A stretch of 64,000 nt of DNA from Poa pratensis (taxonomy: Eukaryota; Streptophyta; Magnoliopsida; Poales; Poaceae): positions 5,789,597 to 5,853,596 of the forward strand of contig CAMZMU010000049.1 of assembly GCA_947311845.1 (NCBI GenBank). The letters run 5' to 3'. The notes under the pieces are model-generated. The model was not told where the DNA came from, searched no databases, and saw only the letters and a program-made list of their open reading frames with translations. Within the stretch, counting starts at the first letter, position 1; each line of letters starts with the position of its first letter. The translations under genes and the position numbers were made by a program. Below are positions 11,370 to 22,325 of this stretch, one piece after another.

Positions 11370-12246
11370 CTCTATAGATAGATCCAGCATGTGCGGCTCT
11401 CCTCGACGCCAGACTACGTATCCTGGGCTCTTGAACCTTCGGGGAGGTTCTCAGTGCGATCCTTATATAGGAAACGGTGCCATAGCACTCCAAGAAAACA
11501 CTACAACGATATTTGTAAGATCATCGTTCCTATGAAAGAGTGTTTCTTTGGCAGCTTGTTCGGAAGCGTCTCCCCACCCATGATTACATTCGCCAGGGGA
11601 AGGGATCTTCCAACGGCCGTTGCACCTTATGTGGGACGTGGAGGACACGAACCACATCTTCATCTCATGTTCTCTAGCCAAATTCATGTGAAGTGCAGTT
11701 TACAAACTGCTCAGTTGCACCTGGAATATCCCTCGTGCTTCACGGACTTACACCGCCTATTACGCAACGATGTTTGCCAATCAAAACACGTTCTTTGGAC
11801 TTGCTGTGCGGCTTTATGCTGGTCACTCTGGAACATTAGGAATAAGTTTTCGATTGAGGAGATCTTCCCTACTCAGCCGACTGATGACATGTATAAAATG
11901 TCTATGTATCTGCAGGTGTGAAAGCCAGTGGCTAGGACTCAGGATCAAGAAGCTTTGGAGCTGGCTATTGGCAGGATCCGCATGCTCCACATGTCAGTCC
12001 GAGAGGGTTGATAGGCGTTCTCCCCTGCCTTCATCTAGTGTCCTGTTAGATATTGGGTGATTTTGGTTTCATGCACGTTTATCTTCGTTCCCTTTGGGCT
12101 ATGCTTCATCCCCGTGCTCTAACTGTGTGTGTGTTTTTTTCTTTTCTGGCCGCCGAACCTTGTTGGATTGTAAAACCTTGTTGTCATGACGGTGCGGCTT
12201 CATTAATTTAAAGTCAAGTTCTGCTCGAGCCTACTGTCTAAAAAAA
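11370..12246 (+). mobile_element. 5'-truncated LINE copy with tail and candidate target-site duplication
   Basis: The coding part (about 11391-11921) aligns by eye with the zf-RVT region of the LINE at 1-4530: SWALEPSGRFSVRSLY, then WTCCAALCWSLWNIRNKFSIE, then YLQV. The Cys/His positions are disturbed by an indel (GRGGHEPHLHLMFSS replaces the CXXC-H-C block). A 3' untranslated tail ends in 'gtctaaaaaaa' at 12246. The sequence just before the element (11360-11369, ggttcggagt) recurs with one change just after the tail (12247-12256, ggctcggagt). This fits a LINE insertion duplication and places the 5' truncation at 11370. Confidence 0.8.
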
Positions 12247-12257
12247 GGCTCGGAGTT

Positions 12258-13169
12258 GAGAGCGAGTATCACTCGCAAGGTCCCGACGTGATAGAATTAC
12301 TTTCGATTGGATGAATTTACTGCAGAGGAAAAAAAAATTACACCGCAACTTGCAAGTTTTTGTATCATTATGCACAAGAGTCATGACAGACAAGTTTTGC
12401 AATTACTTCTTTTGGAACCTGAAGTGGACCCTTAGGCGGTAGGTGGTGATTGCTGTTGCTATAAGAGAACTGTTATTTTCTTTCTAGGGTATGACGAAAC
12501 AAATTGCGGGCATCACTAATGTATCCGACCCAACTATTCACACATCCGCCCAGCTCGGGCGCACTGTGCAAAACCAAAAAACCTAGATATGATTATTAGC
12601 TGAAATGTTACTTTTGTTTTCTTTTTCTGGATATCTCTTCTTTTGGACTGCAGTCTACATGATTACCTGTAATGCTTACGTTATTTTCCTGATTTCAGCG
12701 ATTGTATCCTACACGTCACTCCTATTTTTTTGGAGTCTAGACGATGATGACCGTTCAGCAGTAGGTATTTATCGCCTAACAGCGTCGCGCGTACCAAGTA
12801 CGTCAGCGATACGTATTAATTCCTGCGCACTGTCGAGAATGGGAACTCAGTTGAGCAAATTTTCCGGATAACGCGCCATTTAGCTGATCGATTCCTTTGA
12901 GACCACTACAACAAATGCCTGGGTACATGATGGTTTCCAAACCGTCACGGAACTAAAAAAAATGACACGGAACCATCTTGACGTGTGTTGGACAGAGCCC
13001 TCAAATGATACCATGATACCAACTTAAAAATGTAGTCAACACAAACTCAAAATACCTCTCAAGGAAAATGTTTTTATGTGGTTCTTAAGTAGAAAAGTCT
13101 TATTGATAATAACCTGGCTATAAAAATTGGGATGGGCGTAAGAAATGCTTTTTCTATGCCTCAAGAAAA
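12258..13169. other. Non-coding stretch; one CACTA-like terminus candidate
   Basis: No gene recognised. At 12904 the sequence reads CACTACAACAAATGCC, which could be a CACTA-type left terminus, but no matching right end was found in the window. Confidence 0.35.
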
Positions 13170-13660
13170 CAGGGGAGCATTTGTCTATCTCATGTCTTTT
13201 TTTTTTGGTGGAGCATTTGTCTATCTCATGTCCTTTTGCACGCCTTGTGTGGCACATTGTTTATCACACTTATAATCTAGCTCCACCAACCAATGTCACT
13301 ATTATAAATGTTTGGGAATTATTTGAACGGGGTCGACATGCTAGAGTTGGTATCGGAGTTTCATTTTGTCGGTCGATTTTGAAATGGTAGAAACATTATG
13401 GGTTTCAATAAGACATGAAATATTCATATTTTACAGGTTATGCATATGGGCATGCATTGGATCCAACTGTGGTATTCCTCCTCCCGCGGATCAACGGGAG
13501 CTTATGGCGTGTGGATGCGCACCGCTGATCGCTCAGCTTATTTTCAGCCGGGCTGGCTAACAATATACTCTGGACGACTACAAAATGTTTAGTTGTTATA
13601 TACTTTTGCTTTATCGCTAGTTAATTCATGTGTCGACCCTCCTCCCCCTTGAAAAAAAGG
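13170..13660 (+). pseudogene. LINE ORF2 C-terminal remnant, different family from the first LINE
   Basis: Plus-strand frames give ISCPFARLVWHIVYHTYNLA (about 13222-13280), then ARVGIGVSF, and after a frame change a tail with PADQRELMACGC and FSRAGW (about 13470-13560). This matches the typical end of plant LINE polyproteins: the final Cys of the zf-RVT motif, a Trp-rich helix, then a short C-terminal block ending in GW. The region starts with a 23-bp direct repeat (13174-13196 and 13210-13232), so EHLSISC occurs twice in the frame. A short A-run at about 13650 may mark the 3' end. It is heavily decayed. Confidence 0.6.
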
Positions 13661-13878
13661 TCTTACCGAGAAGTACGGGCTGGAAAGAGCCATGGCGCGT
13701 GCGAGCGTGCGTCTGCAAAAGGGGCCAAAGCCAGGAAACGAATTAGAGTCTGCGAGTTTTACTAGTGCAACAGAGCGCTCCCACGCCGCTGCATATATAC
13801 GATGTATGATTTGACCGATGTGGCTCCACGTTTCATACTCTCATGTGAAGCCAATGTATCCGAAACCTGGGTGTTATA

Positions 13879-14088
13879 CTCCCTTCGTTCCAAATTACTC
13901 CCTCCCTATCAAAATATAAGACTTTCTACCTACTTTCCACACACATGTAGGTAGAAAGTCTTATATTTTGATACGGAGTGAGTAGATGATTTTCATGTAA
14001 CCACATGTGTATGTATCTATACATGTTATAAGTATAGATATATCCACATTTGGACAAATGAAAGTGATCCAATTTGAAACGGAGTGAG
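13879..14088. mobile_element. Stowaway-type MITE (outer)
   Basis: The left end is CTCCCTTCGTTCCAAATTA. The right end, read on the opposite strand, is CTCACTCCGTTTCAAATTGG. Both are flanked by TA (13877-13878 and 14089-14090). The CTCCCTCCGT-type terminus and TA duplication are diagnostic of Stowaway (Tc1/mariner) MITEs. It is interrupted by a second Stowaway 19 bases from its left end. Confidence 0.82.
13898..13982. mobile_element. Stowaway-type MITE (inner, 85 bp, nearly perfect hairpin)
   Basis: The element is almost entirely two arms of about 37 bases (CTCCCTCCCTATCAAAATAT and the reverse) around a loop of about 11 bases. It is flanked by TA at 13896-13897 and 13983-13984. It sits inside the outer Stowaway, whose left terminus also ends in TA. 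Its transcript would fold into a strong hairpin, a known source of 24-nt small RNAs in cereals. Confidence 0.88.
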
Positions 14089-14404
14089 TATTATATACGC
14101 TAATGGACTGTAGGGGCGACGACGAACACGTTGTGCTAAGCTCTGTTGTATTTCTTGGATGAACAGTCAACGAGTGTTTTACTGATTATTTGGTGAGAAA
14201 TAATGGGGCATAGCACCGTCCTCGCTAATGGACGTCCAGGCGTGGGAGCAGGAAAAAAATTCTATGGGGCAGGGCCTCAGCTCCTCCCGTGTGAGTCCCC
14301 TCTCCAGATTTAACCACGTCGCTCGATCACACATATCTCAAAGCATCTACCTTATCGTCCACCTCAGAAAAATCCCCACTCTCCGTCTCTCACGAACAAG
14401 ATGC

Positions 14405-14946
14405 AGGCGTGGTTCCCATGGCGACGTGAAGGTCTATGACATCGACCACGGCATCGCCATGCTCGCCGGCTTCCTCGAGTCCCGAGACCCGCGCATCCAG
14501 GAGGAGGCCGCTGGCGCCGTTGCCGTCGTCGCGAGCTCCGACTCCTACAGAGGAATGCCGGTCAAGGCCGGCGTGATCGCGCCGCTCGTGCAGCTTCTGG
14601 AGAACGCGGCCGCGGGAGCCACTGTGCCCACCAGGGAGAGGGTGGCGCAGGCGCTACGTGAGCTGACGGAGAACTCAGACAATGTGTGGGCAGTGTGCGC
14701 GCACGGGGGCGTCACCACGCTGCTGCACGCCGTCGCCGACGCCGGCAGCCCGGCAGCGGCGGCAGGCTTCTCGGCTCGTCCTTCGCGGTGCTCGGGAACC
14801 TGAGCAGGGTGGAGGAGGTGAAGATGTTCATGGTGAAGCAAGGGGTGGTGAACTGGTGAAGCTCTCCCAGAGCATGGAGGAGGTCCGGAAGGCCGTCGAG
14901 CTGCTCCACTCCATGGCCCTCAACGACGCCGACGTCCGCATCTCCT
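14405..14946 (+). pseudogene. Armadillo-repeat protein fragment, frameshifted
   Basis: Reading through three frames gives an ARM-repeat series: DHGIAMLAGFLESRDPRIQE with EAAGAVAVVAS; then VKAGVIAPLVQLLENA with RVAQALRELTENSDN; then WAVCAHGGVTTLLHAVADAG; then SFAVLGNLSRVEEVKMFMVK; then LVKLSQSMEEVRKAVELLHS. ARM proteins of this shape are scaffolds or U-box-type regulators in plants, but no U-box is present, so no function is assigned. Frame changes near 14765 and 14855 each fit loss of a single base. After 14946 the similarity ends abruptly in CT-rich DNA, and upstream of 14405 there is no matching exon. It is probably a broken gene copy. Confidence 0.68.
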
Positions 14947-15400
14947 GTACTCTTAGGCTCTTTTTCCTCCCTGTCTTTCTCGGTCGCTATCTCCTGTACT
15001 CTTTGGCTCTTTTTTCCCTCGGAAATAAAAGAGACAACTTGCATGACCTTATCAGGCTGCATGACAGGCCACCGGGATTAGTTATGGAGTGCGCAGAAAT
15101 CTTTGCTTGAAACAGAAAATGTTGGGCTCCGTTCTTCATGACATGCTACCGAACTTTTGAATGTAAGTTTAGGGTCTGGCTATATGACAATTGTCTAAAA
15201 ATTTGCCAAATCCAAGTCACTTTCATGTGGACCCATTCTCACCGTCGAATTCTGAATTTAGTCCTAGCACTTATCCAATGTGATGGCAGGAATTAATAGA
15301 TACGGGAATATACGATCTCCTGGAATTGTGTTTGTTCTTTAATAAAAAATAACTAGAATCCAACTTGTTGTGGGGGTAATGGGACCGAAGGGACCTTCTT
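14947..15400. other. Non-coding stretch before the duplicated segment
   Basis: AT-rich sequence with no recognised gene. It contains a short direct repeat of 'atctcctgtactctt' (about 14940 and 14989). It ends where similarity with the second copy of the 54-kb segment begins. Confidence 0.45.
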
Positions 15401-15415
15401 AACATTGGCTAGAGA

Positions 15416-15628
15416 TTAGAGACTCGGAAGATTAGGGTACGTTGGGTTAGGGTGAACGGCCCGCTGGAGGTCGACGGTGGACGAAATATGAAATCCGTAA
15501 GGCCCCAGCATACGCTGATCGTTGTTGATAGCCGTGCCGCAGAATTTGATGGTTTTGTCCATCAAGAAGTCCTTGAGGGCCTGCGGCACCCGATCAGCGT
15601 GGCAAATATGGAACACAAGATTCCATCC
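15416..15628 (-). pseudogene. 3'-5' exonuclease (WRN/DEDD-type) gene fragment, copy 1
   Basis: The minus-strand frame reads LVFHICHADRVPQALKDFL, then DKTIKFCGTAINNDQRML, then GFHISSTVDLQRA, then a stop. This fits the central part of plant Werner-like 3'-5' exonuclease domains: a beta strand, the 'P-AL-FL' helix, a strand with F-G--I--D, and a V-D-(L/R) motif. Neither the DxE motif of exo I nor the DEDD Tyr/His region is present, so no activity is expected. The coding similarity runs straight into the first bases of the 353-bp array. The same fragment sits at 54020-54232. Confidence 0.6.
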
Positions 15629-17830
15629 GGTTCGCCCGACAGGGGAGTTTTCACCTCTAAGTGCAGAAACTCACTAGAGAGAAAGTGAAGTCGGTGAAGC
15701 CGGTCACACCTAGGAGTAGTATACCGGACATTTACAACACACAACACACTTGTATACATATGGTATGGCACAACCTAAGTTTGGGTGGGGTTCCGATGCT
15801 CCGGGGCCCCGCTTCGGCGAAACCCTGAATCCGCTGGAAAAACCCTAACGTTTTCGTCTACCCCCATAGACGTGCGTCGAAAGGGGGTAGACCAGTGGAG
15901 TTTTTTTCTTGGTTGTGTTAGGTTAGGCCATAGGAAGGTGAGAAACCAAAGTCTACCCCAAATCAACACAAGATTCCATCCGGTTCGCCCGAAAGGGGAG
16001 TTTTCACCTCTAAGTGCAGAAACTCACTAGAGAGAAAGTGAAGTCGGTGAAGCCGGTCACACTCCGGAGTAGGATATTGCACATTTACAACACACAACAC
16101 ACTTGTATACATATGGTATGCACAACCTAGGTTTGGGCGGGGTTCCGACGCTCCGGGGCCCCGCTTCGGCGAAAACGCTGAATCCGCTGGAAAAACCCTA
16201 ACGTTTTCGTCTACCCCCATAGACGTGCGTCGAAAGGGGGTAGGCCAGTGGAGTTTTTTGCTTGGTTGTGTTAGGTTAGGCCATAGGAACATGAGAAACC
16301 AAAGTCTACCCCAAATCAACACAAGATTCCATCCGGTTCGCCGAAAGGGGAGTTTTCACCTCTAAGTGCAGAAACTCACTAGAGAGAAAGTGAAGTCGGT
16401 GAAGCCGGTCAGACCTAGGAGTAGGATACCGGACATTTACAACACACAACACACTTGTATACATATGGTATGGCACAACCTAGGTTTGGGAGGGGTTCCG
16501 ACGCTCCGGGGCCCCGCTTCGGCGAAACCCTGAATCCGCTGGAAAAACCCTAACGTTTTCGTCTACCCCCATAGACGTGCGTCGAAAGTGGGTAGGCCAG
16601 TGGAGTTCTTTGCTTGGTTGTGTTAGGTTAGGCCATAGGAAGGTGAGAAACCAAAGTCTACCCCAAGTCAACACAAGATTCCATCCGGTTCGCCCAAAAG
16701 GGGAGTTTTCACCTCTAAGTGCAGAAACTCACTAGAGAGAAAGTGAAGTCGGTGAAGCCTGTCACACCTAGGAGTAGGATACCGGACATTTACAACACAC
16801 AACACACTTGTATACATATGGTATGGCACAGCCTAGGTTTGGCTGGGGTTCCGACGCTCCGGGGCCCGCTTCGGCGAAACCCTGAATCCGCTGGAAAAAC
16901 CCTAACGTTTTCGTCTACCCCCATAGACGTGCGTCGAAAGGGGGTAGGCCAGTGGAGTTTTTTGCTTCGTTGTGTTAGGTTAGGCCATAGGAAGGTGAGA
17001 AACCAAAGTCTACCCCAAATCATCACAAGATTCCATCTGGTTCCCCGAAAGGGGAGTTTTCACCTCTAAGTGCAGAAACTCACTAGAGAGAAAGTGAAGT
17101 CGGTGAAACCGGTCACACCCCGGAGTAGGATATTGCACATTTACAACACACAACATACTTGTATACATATGGTACGACACAACCTAGGTTTGGGCGGGGT
17201 TCCGACGCTCCGGGGCCCCGCTTCGGCGAAACCCTGAATCCGCTGGAAAAACCCTAACGTTTTCGTCTACCCCCATAGACGTGCGTCGAAAGGGGGTGGG
17301 CCAGTGGAGTTTTTTGATTGGTTGTGTTAGGTTAGGCCATAGGAACATGAGAAACCAAAGTCCACCCCAAATCAACACAAGATTCCATCCGGTTCGCCCG
17401 AAAGGGGAGTTTTCACCTCTAAGTGCAGAAACTCACTAGAGAGAAAGTGAAGTCGGTGAAGCCGGTCACAGCTAGGAGTAGGATACCGGACATTTACAAC
17501 ACACAACACACTTGTATACATATGGTATGGCACAACCTAGGTTTGGGTGGGGTTCCGACGCTCCGGGGCCCGCTTCGGCGAAACCCTGAATCCGCTGGAA
17601 AAAAATCAAAGTTCCCGTCTACCCCCTTGACCGAAGCCGAGAGGGGGTAGGCCAGTGGACTTTTTTGCTTGGTTGTGTTAGGTTAGGCCATAGTTGAAAT
17701 AAAAACACACATATACCCCAACTCTTGCGAAGATTCCCCCCGTTCGCTCGATGTGGGAGTTTCCAACTATATGTCCAAAAACTCGCTAAGGAAACAGTGA
17801 TGCTCGTGAAGCCGGTCACACCACGGGGCA
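15613..17830. repeat. Tandem array of ~353-bp units, copy 1 (about 6 units)
   Basis: The landmark 'ggttccgacgctccgggg' or close variants recurs at about 15789, 16142, 16495, 16847, 17198 and 17553, giving a period of 352-354 bases. Each unit includes 'gattccatccggttcgcc', 'gtgaagtcggtgaagccggt' and 'cttgtatacatatggtat'. Two subtypes alternate ('ctaggagtaggataccgg' versus 'ccggagtaggatattgca'), suggesting growth by multi-unit duplication. The last unit is divergent from about 17600. The 64-residue minus-strand frame in each unit starts with TTG and is not a credible gene. Confidence 0.93.
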
Positions 17831-18122
17831 GGATAAATTGAGCCATATATTTAATATTTATGTTGCAGGTGTATATTACATGTGTTGTTTTTATTTATTT
17901 TACATGTATATGTTGTAGGGTCGGGTTTCGGAAGACTCAAACCGTTATTTTATGCGGGTGGGATACCGTAATTGGGAGGCAAATGCTAGATCCAATATAT
18001 ATATAAATTATACTTACATTAAATATTATAGATCCAATTTATATATAAATTATACCTACATTAAATATTATATAGAGAAATAAATAAATCTAAATTAATT
18101 TATAATTAGTTGGAAAAAAACA

Positions 18123-18395
18123 ATTATACGCAGACGGCCTTTTATACGCCGACGGTAGCCGTCGGCGTCTCAGGGCAGCGAAAGGCCTCCCGTTTGAGCA
18201 CCGTCAAGGATGGCGTTATACGCCGACGGCCCTTTGTACGCCGACGGCGGCCGTCGGCCTATGTCGGGCTACGCCGACGGGGTTCGCTACGCCGACGGCC
18301 GCGTTCGTGGCTCCCCGATCTCGCCTTATACGCCGACGGCCCCGACATTTGGCCGTCGGCGTATAATCAGGCCGTCGGCGTCTTGTGGCTTTCCT
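18123..18395. repeat. CACTA subterminal repeats, GCCGACGGC type, copy 1
   Basis: At least eight copies of 'acgccgacgg' or its reverse complement lie in both orientations within 275 bases of the CACTA terminus. In autonomous relatives such motifs bind TnpA-type proteins. Copy 2 at about 57787-58008 lacks 51 bases of this block. Confidence 0.85.
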
Positions 18396-19469
18396 GTAGT
18401 GGCAGCCACCTCCGGAAAACCTATGCCGCGTAGTTGTTTCCTTTCCTCCTCCGCGTCTATAGTCCAGAAATTAGCGATGCCTCGACGGTGTGCCGCCAGT
18501 CGCCCTGTACCATCTCAAGGTATACATGTACTACTAATCTGATTTGGTTCAGTAATGCCTAACACATTAGTTAGTAATAGTAGTTAGATGTGCTTATATT
18601 AGATATAGATATCTATATTTTGGTTTAGTTTAGCCATACCTTTTTAGATAAAAAAATGAAGAGAAGAACGTCAACATATTGATTTTTCCAATCCACGTGC
18701 ATCAAGACCAAACTCATCTACCCTTCAAATTCAGATATAACTTCTGTCTAACCGAATAAGATATTAACAGGAACGATCTTGTATAATTGTATAGCCAAAT
18801 TTATTTAAAAGTTGTGAAAAATTTGTTGTTGTGTTGTTGGTTTGAAATAGCTTATCACGTGTGCCACACGATAAATATTTGTCGTTGTGTTTATATGTGC
18901 AAATTTAAAAAATAGTAAACATGTATGTTTATTGCAAGAAAGATACATATGATGGGAGACTTCATTTTTTCATGATAGAGGACAATATATATTATTTGAT
19001 CTACGATCGTTGGTTCGCCCCCCCAATGCCCAAATCCTGGATCCGCCCCTGCTCGCAGTTTGTCGTCCTTCCGATCTTCCGAATTGGACATCGGAGCTGG
19101 ACACACGAGTTTGGGCAGCAAGCAACAACCACATGCATGAAGGGCTGGATGCATCCTGCGCTATGCACATGCAAGCGGGCACTGGCATATGCGCACGGAC
19201 ATTATCCTTGGTACGTCGGCCGGCCGGATCTCACTTCCAGATCGGATCAGATATGAGAGACTGAGAGAAGACCGCGCGGGCTTATTGAAAATAAAACAGG
19301 CAGCAGCGCCCCGCCGCCGTCCACCGTCGGACGACCTCCTCCGGCGGCGGCGACGGGGGGAGAGAGAAGTCGGGGAGAGGTGAACGGCGGCTGGGGCGGT
19401 AGGTCCCCCCCGAGTCACCCGATGCAGACGACACGAGGGTTTTTTCATACTAGCGTTGCTATCATAATA

Positions 19470-21505
19470 ATGGATAAATACTAGTAAAATTTAAAATACA
19501 ACGGATTTCACGGGTTTTCTTAAAACCAGCCCGTGAATATACCGGATCTGGAGTGGATTTCTGGTAACCAAAAGGTCGTCGGCCTTACTATAAGACGTTC
19601 CTTGAACCGATTCGATAACACAATTTTAGCATATGTATACCCCACTAGGAATAGATCTTTTTCCTGTTTATTTTGACAACTGAAGTCAAGCATAACATGC
19701 GCTTGCAAAACTCGGTCATACAATACCACTAGTTCTATTATACTCTCAACGAGAGCTGTCCCAGCTCAGACACCTCAAAAGAAGGAAAAAACAAAGGACG
19801 AGAATACGGAGAGACGAGCGAAGGCGCGACTTAATGGGAAGTTGCAACAAGGCAACATGGCAAAGTGGCAACTACTATCCACCGTTGCTTCCAAACAACT
19901 GAATACTAGCAACGCCAGCATACCAAAATTCTAATGTTCGCTCTTTATAATTAAAATTCGAAAACAAAATGATTTCTTCTCCTCTCCGTAGAAAAAATTG
20001 GGTAAGAAACAAAAGCACAGATGGAGATGGTATCTGGTGGGTGTGGTGACCATGACTTCCTGGTTCAAGCTACCCTCGGCAACGATGTTCTCCATTACGT
20101 TACCGAAAGCATTTTTAAACAAAATGGACTGAAAATAATGGATAAATATTTAAAATCCAACGGATTTATTGCGTCTTTTTAACCACTCCGTGAATTTACC
20201 GGATCAGGAGTGGATTCCCCGTAACCAGAAGGCTGTCGGCCTTACCGTAACAAGTTCAAGTCGACTGATTCGAATATTCGATTTTTAGCATATCCATACC
20301 ACACTAGGAATAGATCTTCTTCCTTTCTTGTTTGACAACGGATCTCAATTATAACATGCGTTGGGAAAACTCGGTCGTATACAATACCACTAGTTATATT
20401 ATACTCTCAACCAGAGCTGTCCCAGCACATGCATGAAAAAACTATGTACGCCAACACGGCGAGACGCGCGAAGTCGCGACTTAGTGGGAAGTTGCCACGA
20501 GGCAACATGACAAACAGGCAACTGCTATCCATCGTTGCTTCCAAAGATCGGACGACTAGCCATTGACCAAATGACTCATCAATGACGCAAGTGGAATTGA
20601 TTATGGACTGAGACAGCTTGTTACTTACCTCTTTTGTCCCATCATCCGTCTCAAAAGTCTATCATGATGCAAGTGGAATTGATTATGGATTGAGACAGCT
20701 TGCCTTCAATTGGGCAGGGTATACGTGCATAGTCCTACTTACCTGTTTTTCTACTAGTGAATAGTCAAAAACAAAAACTCAATTTGATTACTGTGCAACT
20801 ACTCGATAAGCACGCTGTGATGGTGAACGCTGACTGACCGGATCACCGGAACAAGACAACAGATAAAAGTGCACCGAGACGCCGAGAGCAGTTTGGAAAT
20901 ACGTGTTGTCGGTGATAGAGACGGCCTAGCTGCTAATTAATTTTACTACTCTCTAGCCGCCCCGAATGCCAGCAAATTAGTTATCGTAAGTTACTCTTAG
21001 CTAGCTGCTTCGTCCGCCAGATTTGAATAAGGTTAGTGGCTCACTGCTCGGTTCAGCCCAGCGAATAAACTATTCCTAGAAGAAACAAAAGCACAGATGG
21101 ATGTGGGTTAGTGGCGGTGACCATGACTTCCTGGTTCCAGCTACCGATTTTCATAATGGACTGAAAATCATGGATAAGCACTGTCAAATTTAAAATCCAG
21201 CGGATTTATTTTGTTTTTATAACTAATCCGTGAATTTACGGGATCTGGAGTGAATTTCCGGTAACCAGAAGGCCGTCGGCCTTACTATAAGGAGTACAAG
21301 TCAATTGATTCGATAACATAATTTTAGCATATACTCAGTATATCTCACTAGGAATAGATCTTCTTCGTCTTTTTTCGACAACCGATCTCAACCATAATAC
21401 GCGCTTGGAAAACTCGGTCATACAATACCACTAGTTCTATTATACTCTCAACGAGAGCTGTCCCAGCTCAGACGCCTCGCAAGCAGGGGAAAACAAAGGA
21501 AGACA
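19470..21505. repeat. Threefold degenerate repetition in the non-coding tail, copy 1
   Basis: A unit with 'cgtgaat(a/t)taccggatc', 'gtcggccttac(t/c)(a/g)taa', 'cactaggaatagatctt', 'aatacc actagtt' and 'gagctgtcccag' occurs at about 19470-19930, 20130-20560 and 21160-21505. Between them lies a second sequence with 'gatgcaagtggaattgatta' and 'tgagacagcttg', which also recurs at 22.2, 28.3, 50.1 and 60.3 kb. I cannot tie it to a known element. No gene is visible. Confidence 0.7.
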
Positions 21506-21561
21506 AATAGGGAGAGACACGCGAAGACGCGACTTAATGGGAAGTAACCACATACCAACAT

Positions 21562-21955
21562 CTTTTTTTGCCGAAGCAGGCAGGAGCTACGACGATCAAT
21601 TATAGGAGAATGAAACCAAGTACACCGGGGAGCCTAGGGCAAAAGCCGGGAACAAGTCCAAACGAAAACGAAAGAGAAACGGAAAAAGAACATGGCACGG
21701 GGCGCGAGTACCAGAAACTCCTCAAGGGGGATCGAAAGCTATCTTACGAAGGTCGATCGCCTCTAAGGTTAAAACAACGACATCCGAGTCGAGAGCTGCA
21801 ATCTCTTGGAAGATCATGCGGTTTCGCTTCTTCCAGATATTCCACATGATATAAATGGCATTGTCATTGAATTCCTAGCGCCGATTGGCCTTCCACCAAT
21901 ACGGGATGGACGAGGTCGGGCTAGGGGGCGAGGCATGGTTGAATTTTGGTGTCCC
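21562..21955 (-). mobile_element. Short 5'-truncated LINE copy with 16-bp target-site duplication
   Basis: On the minus strand, AIYIMWNIWKKRNRMIFQE followed by ALDSDVVVLTLEAID (about 21850-21750) is the typical end of a plant LINE zf-RVT polyprotein. The element ends in an A-tail (T-run at about 21563-21569). It is bracketed by 'aaccacataccaacat' (21546-21561) and 'aaccacatggcaacat' (21956-21971), 14 of 16 identical. The partner segment at 60.1 kb has no LINE in the matching 'ggcaacatgacaaa' context. Length is 394 bp. Confidence 0.82.
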
Positions 21956-22325
21956 AACCACATGGCAACATGACAAACTGGCAACTGCTATCCACCATTG
22001 CTTCCAAAGATCGGACTTGGCAACTCACCGCGCTAAGATACCAAAATTCTCACGAGTTTGCTCTTTTATAAAATTCGAAAGCAAAAGCAATTATTCTCCG
22101 CTCCGTAGATTTTTTTTGGATAGGCTTCATACCTTCCTAGAGACATAGACGAAAAGACTCATCTAGTATGACGCAAGTGGAATAGATTACGGACTGAGAC
22201 AACTTGTTAGCAGTTTTGGAAGGGCATATACGTGTGTACTTACCTGTTTTGTCCCATCATCCGTCTAAAAAGTCAGACTCATCGTGATGCAAGCGGAATT
22301 GATTATGGATTGAGACAGCTTGCCT

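Larger units (their letters stand above)
15401..18401. mobile_element. CACTA transposon fragment, right end present, left end missing
   Basis: The right terminus reads, on the minus strand from 18401, CACTACAGGAAAGCCACAAG. It is followed inward by inverted and direct copies of GCCGACGGC/GCCGTCGGC over about 280 bases, the normal subterminal repeat pattern of CACTA (En/Spm) elements. Inward lie an AT-rich stretch, the 353-bp tandem array and an exonuclease gene fragment. No transposase frame and no left terminus are visible before 15401, so the copy is truncated and could not move unaided. Confidence 0.75.
15401..21505. repeat. Segmental duplication, copy 1 (partner at 54006-61143)
   Basis: From 'aacattggctagag' onward this segment matches 54006 onward in the same orientation with very high identity, including non-coding DNA. 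Differences are mostly indels: three fewer 353-bp units here, 51 extra bases in the GCCGACGGC block (about 18245-18295), one fewer copy of a 13-bp repeat near 19200, and a lost piece of about 30 bp near 20628. Similarity stops at about 21505/61143, where the partner runs into a Gypsy element. Confidence 0.92.

Noticed and set aside
12904..12925. CACTACAACAAATGCC as a CACTA transposon start.
   Set aside because: No partner end, no subterminal repeat array and no target duplication could be found.
15775..17380. A 64-residue minus-strand frame repeated in every 353-bp unit (also at 54379-57041).
   Set aside because: It begins with TTG, varies in length with unit indels, and its conservation is explained by the recent age of the array.
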